From positions 179,085 through 243,084 of the forward strand of contig JANSYA010000009.1 of the NCBI GenBank assembly GCA_024742665.1: a stretch of DNA of 64,000 bases. The letters run 5' to 3'. Origin of the DNA: a bacterium (GTDB lineage: Bacteria; Spirochaetota; Leptospiria; Leptospirales; Leptonemataceae). The position numbers were made by a program, and so were the translations under genes. This document shows positions 33,981-43,700 of the stretch, in pieces; position 1 is the stretch's first letter; every line of letters starts with the position of its first letter. Under the pieces are notes generated by a model. It was not told the origin of the DNA and did not search any database. It saw nothing but the letters and a program-made list of their open reading frames with translations.

Positions 33981-35652
33981 TTCTGTAGATGACAGAGGAC
34001 TGCGGTCCACTCCCGTAAAACTCTCCGGGCTTCGGCGCGCAGGGCTCGCATTGGGTCTGCTGTGCGCGATGTCGAGCTCGGCCTGCGCGACTCTCTACAG
34101 CGGCGCTCACTGGATGACGATCGGCGTGAGTCGTCTGCGCAGCCCCTTGCATATCGCCTTGCCGTACGGCAACGCTCCGCTTTCGCCGACCGACTACGTG
34201 AATATTAGATCTCCCGTCGGCGACGCGATGGGCGCCGAGTCGCTGTGGGAGGAATTGAATCTTGATGAACGGCTGGCGGCATCGGATTCGAAAGAGCTGA
34301 CTTTGCGTTTCGTCGCTCTATCCGGCGGCGGTTCCCGGGCCGCCGCCTTTTCCGCTTTCGTTCTGCGCGACACCGAGTCGCTCTATAACGCGGCCCCCGT
34401 GCGGGAAGATCTGTCGTTCTATGAGATGCTTGACGGGTTTTCAACCGTTAGCGGCGGTTCAATTTACGCCGGATACGTGGCGACGGCCTTCGCTTTGAAT
34501 GAATCCGGCCGGGATTATTTATTTTCGACTGTGGAAACAGCCCGGGAACTGCGCGGTCTGGGGGGAGGCGATACGCGCTACGCTTTTCGAATCCTGGCGG
34601 ACGACTATTTCGATTATTATACCTACCTGGGCGGTCGCGCCGGCTGCGCCTATTGCAGTCCGGCGAACGCCTGCATCGGCCCGGCCTACAGTTTGTTTAC
34701 GAACGCGGACATTCTGGATTTGTATTCGCAGACCCTGAATACCGACTACGCGATCAACGCCTATACCCGCTTTCAATTCAAGCATCTCGAATCGCGGCCG
34801 AAATTTATTTTTAACGCGACGAATCACAGCGACTTTCGTCCGTTTCTATTTACCCGCGGCCGCTTTCATCGCGGTCCGGCGACGAGCTTCGATCCCGCCG
34901 CGGTCGAAGACGGCAGTATTCGCACCTTTGAGAATCCGCTCATTCGCTGGCATAAAAACGAGGCTTCTGAATTCGAACCGGGGCGGCCCTTTCCGTACGC
35001 GCTAACCCTGGAAGACTTAAACAGCGACTCGGATGAATTTACGATCGCCTACGCGGTGATGGCCAGCGCGGCCTTCCCGGGAGTGACGGAACCGCTGCCG
35101 CTCTGGTACTATCGGCCGGAACGCGACGGCAACCGGCTGCGCTTTGAGAAGGCGGCGGTGGTGCGAGTGGCCGACGGAGGGCTCTACGAAAACTACGGCC
35201 TGACGGCCGCTCTGGAAAGCTACGATTATATTCGTCGTCAGGCGGCGGAGCGCGGCGCTACCGTGAGACTCAAAATCCTGTCGGTCGATAGCGCGAATCG
35301 GGCGCGACCGCCGGAAGAGGAGGAGAGCTGCGTTGGACTCCAGAGTAATTTCGGCGTCGGCTCGCCGGTGCGCGGAGCGGTGCCGGCCGTTGAGAGCATG
35401 AGCCGCAGTTACGACGCCGGGCAGGCCGTGATTCGCAGTATTCTGGCCAAGCGGGCCGCGGCGGATAGCGAAGGGAGCGGTCAAATCGAAGTGGCCGAAA
35501 TCAATCTCGCGGATTGTTCGTATTTTGACGATGTGAACAGCGAAGCCGTGCAAACGAATTATATTATCACGCAGCAAGAGGCGGGGACCCTCGAAGAGTG
35601 TTCCGAAGAGCTGGTGCTCAAATTGCGGCGGTCGCGTTCCTTCGTGGAATAA
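33967..35652 (+). CDS. Patatin/cPLA2-like phospholipase lipoprotein
   Basis: About 561 aa. The start at 33967 overlaps the kinase stop. Signal peptide with lipobox-like end (LLCAMSSSAC). The catalytic region has ALSGGGSRAAAFSAFVL for the oxyanion hole and FSTVSGGSIYAGYVAT for the nucleophile Ser; this SGGS form is closer to cytosolic-PLA2-type than to the classical GxSxG patatin. The Asp lies in RVADGGLYENYGLTAALESYDYI. A Cys-rich loop (CAYCSPANACIG) may carry disulfides, fitting an exported protein. Acts on membrane phospholipids at the cell envelope or outside. Overlap with the kinase suggests joint regulation. Confidence 0.86.
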   Translation: MARSNSVDDRGLRSTPVKLSGLRRAGLALGLLCAMSSSACATLYSGAHWMTIGVSRLRSPLHIALPYGNAPLSPTDYVNIRSPVGDAMGAESLWEELNLDERLAASDSKELTLRFVALSGGGSRAAAFSAFVLRDTESLYNAAPVREDLSFYEMLDGFSTVSGGSIYAGYVATAFALNESGRDYLFSTVETARELRGLGGGDTRYAFRILADDYFDYYTYLGGRAGCAYCSPANACIGPAYSLFTNADILDLYSQTLNTDYAINAYTRFQFKHLESRPKFIFNATNHSDFRPFLFTRGRFHRGPATSFDPAAVEDGSIRTFENPLIRWHKNEASEFEPGRPFPYALTLEDLNSDSDEFTIAYAVMASAAFPGVTEPLPLWYYRPERDGNRLRFEKAAVVRVADGGLYENYGLTAALESYDYIRRQAAERGATVRLKILSVDSANRARPPEEEESCVGLQSNFGVGSPVRGAVPAVESMSRSYDAGQAVIRSILAKRAAADSEGSGQIEVAEINLADCSYFDDVNSEAVQTNYIITQQEAGTLEECSEELVLKLRRSRSFVE

Positions 35653-35708
35653 TACCGGCCTTTCCTTGACCGATTCCGGCCGTTCGCCAGGCTGCGGTTT
35701 CGATTCTC

Positions 35709-37136
35709 ATGGACCTTTCACAGCCCGCCGATCCCGAACGCCAGCCGCCCCAGGGCCAGGACGCTTCCAGTTCTGACGGTCCGCCCTGGCGGGTCGGCCA
35801 GGACGGTCGCAAGTACCTGAACGCCAGCTTCGTGCGGGGTTTGCAAAATCAGAACCAGCGCCTGGCGCGGCTCATGCAGGTTTCGCGCGCGATGATGGCG
35901 GATCTCAGCGACCACGAGGCGCTGCTGCGTCGCATCATCGAAAGCGTAAAAGTCGTCATGGACAGCGACCTGGCCTCGCTCTTTTTGGTCGATCGCCAGT
36001 CGGGCGAACTCGTTTCGCGCATTACTCTCGACGGTTCGGAGATTCGCGTGCCGCGCGGGCAGGGCATCGTCGGGTACGTCGCCGCGACCGGAGAGGTGAT
36101 CAACATCGTCGACGCCTACCAGGACGATCGTTTCGACCGCACGAACGACGAAGAGACGGGCTATCGCACGCGTTCGATTCTATGTATGCCGCTTCGGGGG
36201 CACGGCGGCGAAATCATCGGCGCCATCGAAGCTCTGAACAAGCGGGGCGCGAGCGGAGATTTTACGACGGGCCGCTACGACGCCGAAGACGAAGAGCTGC
36301 TGGCGGCCTTCGCCTCACTTGCGGGGATGTGTCTGGAAAACGCGCAGGCCTACGATCAGCTGGAGCAGGAGCGCCTCTCCCTCGAAGTCAAAGTGCACGA
36401 GCGCACCCGCGATCTGGAGGCGGCGAAAAAGAAAAGCGACGAGCTGCTCTTGAACGTCCTGCCGGAAGAAGCCGCGAATGAAATCAAGTCGACCGGCTCG
36501 TACGCGCCGCGCCGTTACGAGCAGGCGACTGTGATGTTCACTGATTTCGAAGGCTTTACGAATATCGCCGGTAAGCTTGAAGCCGACGATCTGATCGGAG
36601 AACTCGACAAATGCTTTTTCTATTTCGACGAAACCGTCGCTCGCAATGGACTTGAGAAGATCAAAACCCTGGGCGACGGCTATATGTGCGCGGGCGGATT
36701 ACCCGTCGCGAATCATAGCCATCCTGTGGACGCCGTACTTGCGGCGATCGAAATCCAGGCCTTCATGAATCAGATGCGCGAAATCAAACGCGAACTGGGC
36801 GAAGACTTCTGGGAGCTGCGCGTCGGCATTCACACCGGGCCGGTCGTCGCCGGAGTCGCCGGTAAACACAAATTCGCCTACGACATCTGGGGCGATACGG
36901 TCAACCTCGCCGCGCGCATGGAATCCGGCGGAACCACCGGTCGCGTGAATATTTCAGGTATCACGCGCGATCTGGTCGACCGCTTTTTCGTGACGGAGTA
37001 CCGCGGCAAATTCCCGGTAAAGTACAAAGGCGAAATGGACATGTACTACGTAACCGGAATTCGCCCGGAACTTTCGATGAACGGCGAAGGCCGCGTACCG
37101 AACGACGAGTTTCGTCGATTGTACGCGGCCCTGTAG
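35709..37136 (+). CDS. Adenylate/guanylate cyclase with GAF domain
   Basis: 475 aa. A Pro/Gln-rich N-terminus is followed by a short helix and a GAF domain (residues about 70-220: DHEALLRRIIESVKVVMDSDLASLFLVDRQSGELVSR, GIVGYVAATGEVINIVDAY, SILCMPLRGHGGEIIGAIEALNK). A coiled-coil linker (LEVKVHERTRDLEAAKKKSDELLLNVLPEEAANE) comes next. The class III cyclase core is complete: VMFTDFEGFT (metal Asp), EKIKTLGDGYMCAGGLP (Lys and second metal Asp), IWGDTVNLAARMES (Asp, Asn, Arg of base and transition-state binding), so it is expected to be an active adenylate cyclase. No membrane segment. It is the second cyclase in the window, suggesting extensive cAMP signalling. Confidence 0.94.
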   Translation: MDLSQPADPERQPPQGQDASSSDGPPWRVGQDGRKYLNASFVRGLQNQNQRLARLMQVSRAMMADLSDHEALLRRIIESVKVVMDSDLASLFLVDRQSGELVSRITLDGSEIRVPRGQGIVGYVAATGEVINIVDAYQDDRFDRTNDEETGYRTRSILCMPLRGHGGEIIGAIEALNKRGASGDFTTGRYDAEDEELLAAFASLAGMCLENAQAYDQLEQERLSLEVKVHERTRDLEAAKKKSDELLLNVLPEEAANEIKSTGSYAPRRYEQATVMFTDFEGFTNIAGKLEADDLIGELDKCFFYFDETVARNGLEKIKTLGDGYMCAGGLPVANHSHPVDAVLAAIEIQAFMNQMREIKRELGEDFWELRVGIHTGPVVAGVAGKHKFAYDIWGDTVNLAARMESGGTTGRVNISGITRDLVDRFFVTEYRGKFPVKYKGEMDMYYVTGIRPELSMNGEGRVPNDEFRRLYAAL

Positions 37137-37168
37137 GCGGCCTGCCAGTCTCTTCGCAAGCCGGCCGA

Positions 37169-37462
37169 TTAGAAATCGTTTTCGTAGCCGCCGGTGCCAG
37201 AGCCCAGGGTGGAGCTCGTGAAGGCCTGAGCGGCGCCGCCGAGGGCGAAGGCCGCCACAAGGGTTCCGACCTCCGGCGCATTCGAAGCGGCCGCGGCGAA
37301 AACTGGAATCAATTTGGTGCCGCGATTGTTGGCCGAAACATAAGAGCCCGATGTGGCCCCCAGGTCTCGCAGCGCTTGCGCGAATTCGCGGTTTTCGGCC
37401 TCCGAAACCGGGCCGCTTTGCAGGGGCGCTCCCAGATAGACATAGATTGCCAGGGCGATCAC
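37169..37462 (-). CDS. Small hypothetical protein, possibly a gene remnant
   Basis: A 97-codon frame from a GTG at 37462 with a hydrophobic N-terminus (VIALAIYVYLGAPL) and an Ala/Gly-rich C-terminal half (AFALGGAAQAFTSSTLG). The frame continues open for about 30 codons upstream without a normal start before a TGA, so the present start may be the residue of a longer gene. No family recognised. It lies in the gap between the cyclase and ankyrin genes; the opposite strand here is not coding. Confidence 0.4.
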   Translation of the reverse strand: MIALAIYVYLGAPLQSGPVSEAENREFAQALRDLGATSGSYVSANNRGTKLIPVFAAAASNAPEVGTLVAAFALGGAAQAFTSSTLGSGTGGYENDF

Positions 37463-37560
37463 GAGTTCGCGAAAGCGCTCGGCCTGAAAACGCAGGATCG
37501 GGCTGCGGCGTCCAGAATTCGATCGCCGGATTCGAATTGACGGAATCGCCGGATTGATTC

Positions 37561-38532
37561 ATGAAATTTAGAGTGTCCATAGTTCAAATTCAGCAGCCGG
37601 GCCATCGAGTCGCGCTACGGATCCTCGGTCTTTGCCTGGTTGCGATCTTCGCCGCCGGCTGTGCGCTGCTCGGCCAACGAGAAGTGAAGCCTGATGAAGT
37701 GCGAGAGCTGATGCAGGCCGCGCAGCGGGGAGATCTTGCGACGGTGCGGAAACTGGTTGAGTCCGGCGTGCCGGTGGATACGAAAGACGGCGCCGGACAC
37801 ACCGCGCTGCTGAAGGCGTCGTACAACTGTCAGGGGCCGGTGCTGCACTATTTAATAGACAGCGGCGCCAGCGTGAACCTGATCGATAACTACGGCAAGA
37901 GTCCTTTGCTCTGGGTGCTGTTTTGTGATCGCGAGGGCGGCATCGCGCGCAGGATGATCGAAAGCGGCGCGGATCTGAACGTATATTCTTCGTCAGGCAG
38001 CATTCATCGATGGGTTTGCATGACGGGATCGCCCGCGGTGCTGGATTATTTCATCGAACACGGCATGCGTCTGGACGCCGACGAATGTTTTACGATCGCC
38101 GGTCCGAGCAGTGCGGCCTTGAGTGCGCACTTACTTGATGAGCACACAATATCCCAGACGGCGAAGGATGTCGCTCTATCCAGGGCTGTTTCCGACGGCC
38201 GCATCGAGGCCGTGCGGGGATTGATGCAACAGGGCGCCGATCCCACCGCCCGCTTCGCCGGGGGCGAAACCCTGATCACGATCGCTATTCGTTATTATAG
38301 CAACGTCGAAACCATACGCCTGCTGGTGGATTCCGGCGCGGACGTGAACGCTCGCACGGATGCGGGCTCGACCGCGCTGGATATCGCCCACTATTATCAT
38401 AAGGCGCTGGCAATTACGCGCGAAGGAGAGGCGAAGTATCTCGCCTTCATAAAATTACTGGAGTCCCTGGGCGGCGAGACGACGCGGCGACCGGGCGAAC
38501 GCGAACCCATTCGTTTTCAAGCGCCGGACTGA
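37561..38532 (+). CDS. Ankyrin-repeat lipoprotein
   Basis: 323 aa. Signal peptide with lipobox (IFAAGCAL). At least four ankyrin-type repeats: RELMQAAQRGDLATVRKLVESGVPVDTKDGAGHTALLKASYNCQGPVLHYLIDSGASVNLIDNYGKSPLLW, SRAVSDGRIEAVRGLMQQGADP, and YYSNVETIRLLVDSGADVNARTDAGSTALDIAHYY. The repeats have the A/G-x-T-x-L and L-L-x-x-G-A-D patterns. It is an envelope lipoprotein with a protein-binding scaffold; partners are unknown. Start from the ATG at 37561; the small minus-strand frame lies upstream with 98 bp between them. Confidence 0.88.
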   Translation: MKFRVSIVQIQQPGHRVALRILGLCLVAIFAAGCALLGQREVKPDEVRELMQAAQRGDLATVRKLVESGVPVDTKDGAGHTALLKASYNCQGPVLHYLIDSGASVNLIDNYGKSPLLWVLFCDREGGIARRMIESGADLNVYSSSGSIHRWVCMTGSPAVLDYFIEHGMRLDADECFTIAGPSSAALSAHLLDEHTISQTAKDVALSRAVSDGRIEAVRGLMQQGADPTARFAGGETLITIAIRYYSNVETIRLLVDSGADVNARTDAGSTALDIAHYYHKALAITREGEAKYLAFIKLLESLGGETTRRPGEREPIRFQAPD

Positions 38533-38561
38533 TTCGAACGAGCGCGGAAACTGCTCGCGAC

Positions 38562-39026
38562 CTACCAGTAGTCGCGCATCAGCTCGGTGCTCCAGCCGGG
38601 CTGGCGGATTTCAGAGACCGGCAGGAATTCGCGCATGAGCGGTTTGATATCGAGCACGGGCGTGCCGTCGATACCGTCGAAGCGCCGGACGTGGATCGTG
38701 CGCTCGGTCACGTCGACGTGATCGATTTCGACGATGGTCGCGCCCAGGCGATTGGGCCGGGCCTTTTTACGCTGGGCGAAGATGCCCATCTTCGGCCAGG
38801 TCGTGTTTTCGCGCGGATGGTCCGAGCCGGTCACGATCCCGTTCTCGGGCTGCATGTGAAAATAGTAAATGATTTCGAGATGCGAGAAGGTGTCCATTCC
38901 CGCCAGGGACTCGGCGGGCACGTCGCTTTCTAAGACGATGCGCGTCGGAATGCGCGCCCAGTCGTCATCTTGAGGACTCCGACGGGAGTTGTGAGCAACG
39001 GCGATCGGTTTGACAGTGATATTCAT
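38562..39026 (-). CDS. trmO: tRNA (t6A37) N6-methyltransferase TrmO / TsaA-like
   Basis: 154 aa. The family fold is a small beta-barrel with the markers RIVLESDVPAESLAGMDTFSHLEIIYYFH, SDHPRENTTWPKMGIFAQRKKARPNRLGAT and GTPVLDIKPLMREF. TrmO methylates N6 of threonylcarbamoyl-A37 in tRNA-Thr using SAM. The window member is shorter than the enterobacterial enzyme, which carries a C-terminal extension; many bacterial members are this short. The start is four bases from the msrA stop, so the two minus-strand genes are probably one operon. Confidence 0.86.
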   Translation of the reverse strand: MNITVKPIAVAHNSRRSPQDDDWARIPTRIVLESDVPAESLAGMDTFSHLEIIYYFHMQPENGIVTGSDHPRENTTWPKMGIFAQRKKARPNRLGATIVEIDHVDVTERTIHVRRFDGIDGTPVLDIKPLMREFLPVSEIRQPGWSTELMRDYW

Positions 39027-39030
39027 ACGT

Positions 39031-39582
39031 TCAGCCGGCCTTGACTTTATCCGCGAAGACCGCTTTGAATTTTTCTACTTTGGGGCGAATGCCGAAAGCG
39101 CAATAAGGCTGGTTCGGATTGTCGTTGTAATAGTTCTGATGATAAGCTTCCGCCGCGTAATAGTTGATCAGCGGCGAAACTTCGGTAACGATTGGATCGT
39201 CCCAGGCGCCGGACGCGTCGAGCTCGCTTTTGATTTGTTCGGCGAGCTGCTGCTGCTCGTCGTCATGAAAATAAATCACCGAGCGGTACTGGGGGCCGAC
39301 GTCGTTGCCCTGGCGATCCAGGGTCGTCGGATCGTGAGTCTTAAAAAATACTTCCAGTAGTTCGGCGTAGCTGATCTCGTCCGGGTTGTACGTCAGGCGC
39401 ACGACTTCCGCGTGGCCGGTCTCTTTGCCGCATACTTCGCGGTAGGTCGGATTCTCGACGTGGCCGCCGGAGTAGCCCGACTCGACGCCGGTGACGCCTT
39501 TAAGATTCTGAAAGACCGCTTCCGTACACCAGAAGCAGCCGTTGCCGAAGGTCGCGGTATTTGCAGGGGCGGATGCGCTCAT
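39031..39582 (-). CDS. msrA: Peptide-methionine (S)-S-oxide reductase MsrA
   Basis: 183 aa. The catalytic GCFWCTEAVFQNLKGV motif is at residues 15-30, with the active Cys in the first GCFWCT position. Other family marks: GVESGYSGGHVENPTYREVCGKETGHAEVVRLTYNP, FFKTHDPTTLDRQGNDVGPQYRSVIYFHDDEQ and YYNDNPNQPYC. It repairs methionine (S)-sulfoxide in proteins after oxidation. Full length. trmO follows four bases downstream. Confidence 0.97.
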   Translation of the reverse strand: MSASAPANTATFGNGCFWCTEAVFQNLKGVTGVESGYSGGHVENPTYREVCGKETGHAEVVRLTYNPDEISYAELLEVFFKTHDPTTLDRQGNDVGPQYRSVIYFHDDEQQQLAEQIKSELDASGAWDDPIVTEVSPLINYYAAEAYHQNYYNDNPNQPYCAFGIRPKVEKFKAVFADKVKAG

Positions 39583-39770
39583 ACAGACAAAATAAGAAAT
39601 CCAGGTCCTCGCGTCAGGTGATTTTTGGCCGGTTCGAAATCAGCCGTCGCCCTCGCGCTGTCACGCTTCGGCCGGATCCCGGTGACGCGCTTCGGAAATT
39701 CTTACACGAGCGAAACGATTCTCCCGGAAAGCCGGTGGCCGGTCGTGCGCTCGTCTGGAAAGGTGATTGT

Positions 39771-40592
39771 ATGTCGTCGCAATTTCAGCAGACTCTCAGG
39801 CAAACGCTTGATAAAATCTTTCCCCGCACGCATGGCAGCCTGTACGACCTGGTCGTATTCGTCGGCGCCGTTTTGCTGCCCTGGATCATGCAGCCCCTGG
39901 GCGACGCGATTCAGCGGATGATCGCGGAATCGAAAACCGTCGAAGGAGCGCTGATGCTCGCGGCTCTGCTGCTGCAGATCCCCGGTTCGCTCCTCAAACG
40001 CAAAGCGCTCTTCGCCCGCGTCGCCGCCGACCCAGAGCGGCGGGCGCAGGCCCTGATGTCGGAAGGCGTGAATGCCGGGCTTTTGTTTCTGTACTGGCTG
40101 TTCATGACTTTCATGGCGATGTCGGCGATCGTCGCCTTAACCGACTGGAGCGCGGGACCGGGGATGGGGACGGTGTTCACCCTGGCCACCGTTGTGACCG
40201 GGATTGTAGCCTACGCGGCCTGGCTGCCGGGAGTAAAAGATCTACGGGCGCCGACGTATGAAAGCGAACGCGATGCTGCTGTTCGCGCCGCGGCCGAGCA
40301 ATGGGAGTACGTCGCCGACGCTTTGTTAATGATCGCCGCGTTGATTGTGATGTATGCGATCTGGCAGCCGATGATCGACGAAATTGCATCCGGTCAGGGG
40401 CACATCAAGCGCGAAGCGAATAGCAGCATCGGCGGCGGCATCGCCTATATGATTGTGCTGGCGTTGCCCTTCGCGATGTTTTATATCGCGCCGCGGCTGA
40501 TGTTTTTCGTCGAAGACGCCCGGGCGCGCGGCACCTGGATTCGCTTCGGGATCATCTATTTGTTTGCGGCGTTTCGGATGTTCTTCGGATAG
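39771..40592 (+). CDS. Polytopic membrane protein of unknown function
   Basis: 273 aa from the ATG at 39771, with AAAGG about ten bases upstream. Five or six membrane helices: YDLVVFVGAVLLPWIMQPLG, TVEGALMLAALLLQIPGSLL, LLFLYWLFMTFMAMSAIVALTD, VFTLATVVTGIVAYAAWLPG, YVADALLMIAALIVMYAIW, IAYMIVLALPFAMFYIAPRLMFFVED. No recognised family and no obvious catalytic residues. A longer frame starting at 39561 overlaps msrA on the other strand and is unlikely. It converges with the RHS gene, and a perfect inverted repeat lies between the two. Confidence 0.75.
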   Translation: MSSQFQQTLRQTLDKIFPRTHGSLYDLVVFVGAVLLPWIMQPLGDAIQRMIAESKTVEGALMLAALLLQIPGSLLKRKALFARVAADPERRAQALMSEGVNAGLLFLYWLFMTFMAMSAIVALTDWSAGPGMGTVFTLATVVTGIVAYAAWLPGVKDLRAPTYESERDAAVRAAAEQWEYVADALLMIAALIVMYAIWQPMIDEIASGQGHIKREANSSIGGGIAYMIVLALPFAMFYIAPRLMFFVEDARARGTWIRFGIIYLFAAFRMFFG

Positions 40593-40690
40593 ATCGCGGT
40601 GCGCTTCCGAATCGTCCGCGGAGGCTGCGCAGCACGAGCGGAGATTGCGAATCGCGAATCACGAATCACGCATTGCGTGACCGGTCTGCC

Positions 40691-40727
40691 GCCGTAATGG
40701 GCCGTCGATAACACGGCCCATTACGGC
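40691..40727. terminator. Perfect 15-bp inverted repeat (bidirectional terminator candidate)
   Basis: Arms 40691-40705 and 40713-40727 are exactly complementary (GCCGTAATGGGCCGT and its reverse complement) with a 7-base loop. It lies between two converging genes. A U-run after the stem is not seen, so termination would be Rho-independent only if stem strength suffices. Confidence 0.6.
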
Positions 40728-40735
40728 GCGCGCCG

Positions 40736-43700
40736 TTAGAATCCGCCGTTTTCTTCGACTCCGTATCCGATGAAGAATGTGGTGAGAGACAGGAAGCCGC
40801 CGAAGGCGATGTCGTTCTTCAGAAAGGTCAGCATGTCGAACTTCGGTAAATCGGCGGAGATCGTTTCCGACATATTCACAGACCTGGAGCTGCCGCCCCC
40901 GGGACCGTTCGAGCGTTTGTAGCCGTAGGTTCGGCCGCCGAGGCCTCCCAGTAAGACGCCGACTCCCACGTCGTAACCGACTCGGTTCCAGTTGATGGGC
41001 TCTTCGGATCCGATTTGATGCAGGCCGGCGACGGTGAGTTGTTCGGCGGCGACGCCGGCTCCGGCCTGGGCGGCTCTTCCGGTGAAACCGGCCGCCATTC
41101 CAGCCGCCCGGCTGAGATTGCTCGCCCTGGAAGCGACCGCCGCCTGCATATGGGCCAGATTCGCCATTCCCCGGGTGCCGATCGCCGTCGCCGCTTTCGC
41201 GCCGACTACAGCCGTCATCTTGGTGACCCCGGCAGCCACGCCGCCGCCGACAATCCCCGCGGCGATGGCGATGCCGATTTCTTTAAGGAAATCCTCGGTG
41301 TTGAAAGATTCGCCGGTGATCGCCAGCGAAATGCCGTAGGTGATGACGCTCAACGTAACGCTCACCACCACGCCCGCGGCGATGGCCGGCGCGGCCGCCC
41401 ACGCAGCCGCCACGGCAACCGCCACGAACCAGACCAGGTTTCCGCCTGGATCGGAATAGGTGACGGGATTGTTCACCGAGAAGGCGTAGCGATTCAATCC
41501 CGCGGCATTGTCGCCGTTCGCGCCGAACATCAGGTTGTCGGCCTGTAAAAAGCTGCCGATGCTCGCGTCGTAATACCGGGCGTTGAAATAGTGCAGCTCC
41601 GCGTCGCGATCGAATTCGTTGTCGTTGAATTTGCCGCGAAAGATGTCGCGGCCGTCGCTGGCGTCCTGGTGGATTTCGCCGTACGGTTTATAGACTGTCG
41701 CGGCCGCCTGCCGGCCCTGGGAATCCGTCACCAGGCTGGTGGAGCCCACCTGGTTGTACTGAAAATAGTAAGTGCCTTCTTCCGGATAGCCGTAGCCGTT
41801 GCCGCCGGGGCCGAGCAGAAAATTAAAGGCGAATAGATCGCTGCCGGCGGGCGCAATCGTCAGATTCGAGCCGCCGCCGCTGGAGCCGCACTGCATGGTC
41901 AGAGCAAACATACTCGCAGCCGCAAAGCTCGCCGGCCAGCGCAGCAAACGCCGCCGCCGCGCGTACGCGTCGCGGCTCGCGCGTCCCGCAAACCAGGTAA
42001 AATAAATGCAGGAGCCCAGCAGCGCCGTCGCCGCCAGGGCCCAGAGCAGCGCGCGTCCCGCGTTGGCGACCCGCGGCTGGCGGGCGTAGGCCATCGTGGT
42101 GTGATTCAAAAAACCCGCCAGGCCGGCGATGCTGCCGGTGTTGTACATTTGCGCCTGCAGAGAATGATTCGCGCTGCTTCCGTGGATCATGGCCAGCGGA
42201 TCGTCCTGGGTGGAGATCGCGGCCAGGCGTCCGCCGGGTCCCTGAATGTATTCGGTTTGTAAAAGACGGCCGCTCGCGAAGCGCGTGATTTCCAGCTCGC
42301 GGTTTACGTAGATCGTTTCGGTGCCGCTGCCGTCGATTTTTTTCACGCGCTGACCTGCGGCGTCGTACTCGTAGCTGCTGGCCAGCACGCCGTTTTTGCC
42401 GACGCGTTTGATCTTGTGCTGCCCGTCGTAGTCGAAAGTGAATACGTTGCCGTCCCCCTTGGCGCGTTCCGTGGCGTTGCCGTGGACGTCGTAGGTGATG
42501 GCCAGGCCGTTGTCGCCGCTGACCGGGCGGCTGCCTGAATACGTCAGATACAGATCGCCCTTTCTGGTCATATTGCCGTTGGCGTCGTATTCATAATGCA
42601 GATCGCCGTAGGATCCCTGCGCCCGGGTCAGATAGCCCAGGCGATTGTAGGTGAAGGTGCTGTCGTTGTCGCCGATCCGGTCGTCGATGGATCGGACTTC
42701 GTTCATTGAATTCCAGGAGTACTCTTCGTCGAGCAGCACGGCGGCGAGGCCCTGGTCGTCCTGACCGGCGGTGCGCGACGTGTGCAGTCGCCCCGCGTCG
42801 TCGTAGGTGAAGTCGCTCGTCACGCCGTTGCCGTACACAATACGTTTGGGCTGACCGAGGGCCGTATAGTCGGAATAGGCGGCGAAGACCTCCGCGTCCG
42901 GAGCGGAGCAGTTTCCGCTTGCGACGCTGATGTCGGCCAGAAAGCCCGCGGCATTATATCCGTAGCAGGCGACGCGCCCGCTGGGATAGCGGACCTGCTG
43001 CGGCCGGCCCAGGGCGTCGCTTTTGTAGGCCAGGATATGCGCGCCGCCGGAGCCACCATCGACGCTCATGTTGACCACGGCCGGGCTGCCGTCCGCGTTA
43101 TAAGAAAATTCTCGGCGATTGCTTTCGCTGCCGTCCGCGGCGTAGACGATCGCTCTGGTCATACGGCCCTGGCCGCCGGCGAAGGCCGCGTCGTCGTATT
43201 CGTAGATCGCGTAGCCCCCGTCGTGAAAATTGACTCGCGTTTCGCGCCCGAAGTCGTCGTAGGCGAAGGTCTTGTCGTCGCCGTTCGCGCTTTCGGTCGC
43301 GAGCTGGCCGCGTTCGTTGTAAATATAATCGGTAGTGCCCCGGGCGCTCGAAACAACTCGCGTGCGGCGCCCCAGGGAATCCAGAGTGATCGTCGTCGTC
43401 GCTTTGCCGTCGTTTGAGCCGGTGAGCCGTCCCATCGCGTCGCGCGTAAAGTGCTGCGTGGCACTTCCGGCGTCGCCCCAGTCGATATATTTGATCTTTA
43501 CAGTTTCCCCGCGCCCGTTCTGGCAGCGAATCGTCGTGCGACTGACGTCACCGTTGATCGCGGTGATGGTTTGCAGCTGGTTCGGGGCGCAATCGACGCC
43601 ATTGCCGGCGCGATAGAGCGCCGTCGATACGCCGCCGTTCGGAAAATTGGTGCGGGTTGCGCGTCCGCGTTCGTCGTACACATAGCTCTTCCATTTGGGC

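Noticed and set aside
41880..41925. Internal lipobox-like end (FALTMQC) in the RHS protein
   Set aside because: The -1 residue is Gln and the site is internal, so processing by the lipoprotein peptidase is unlikely; the hydrophobic segments are reported instead.
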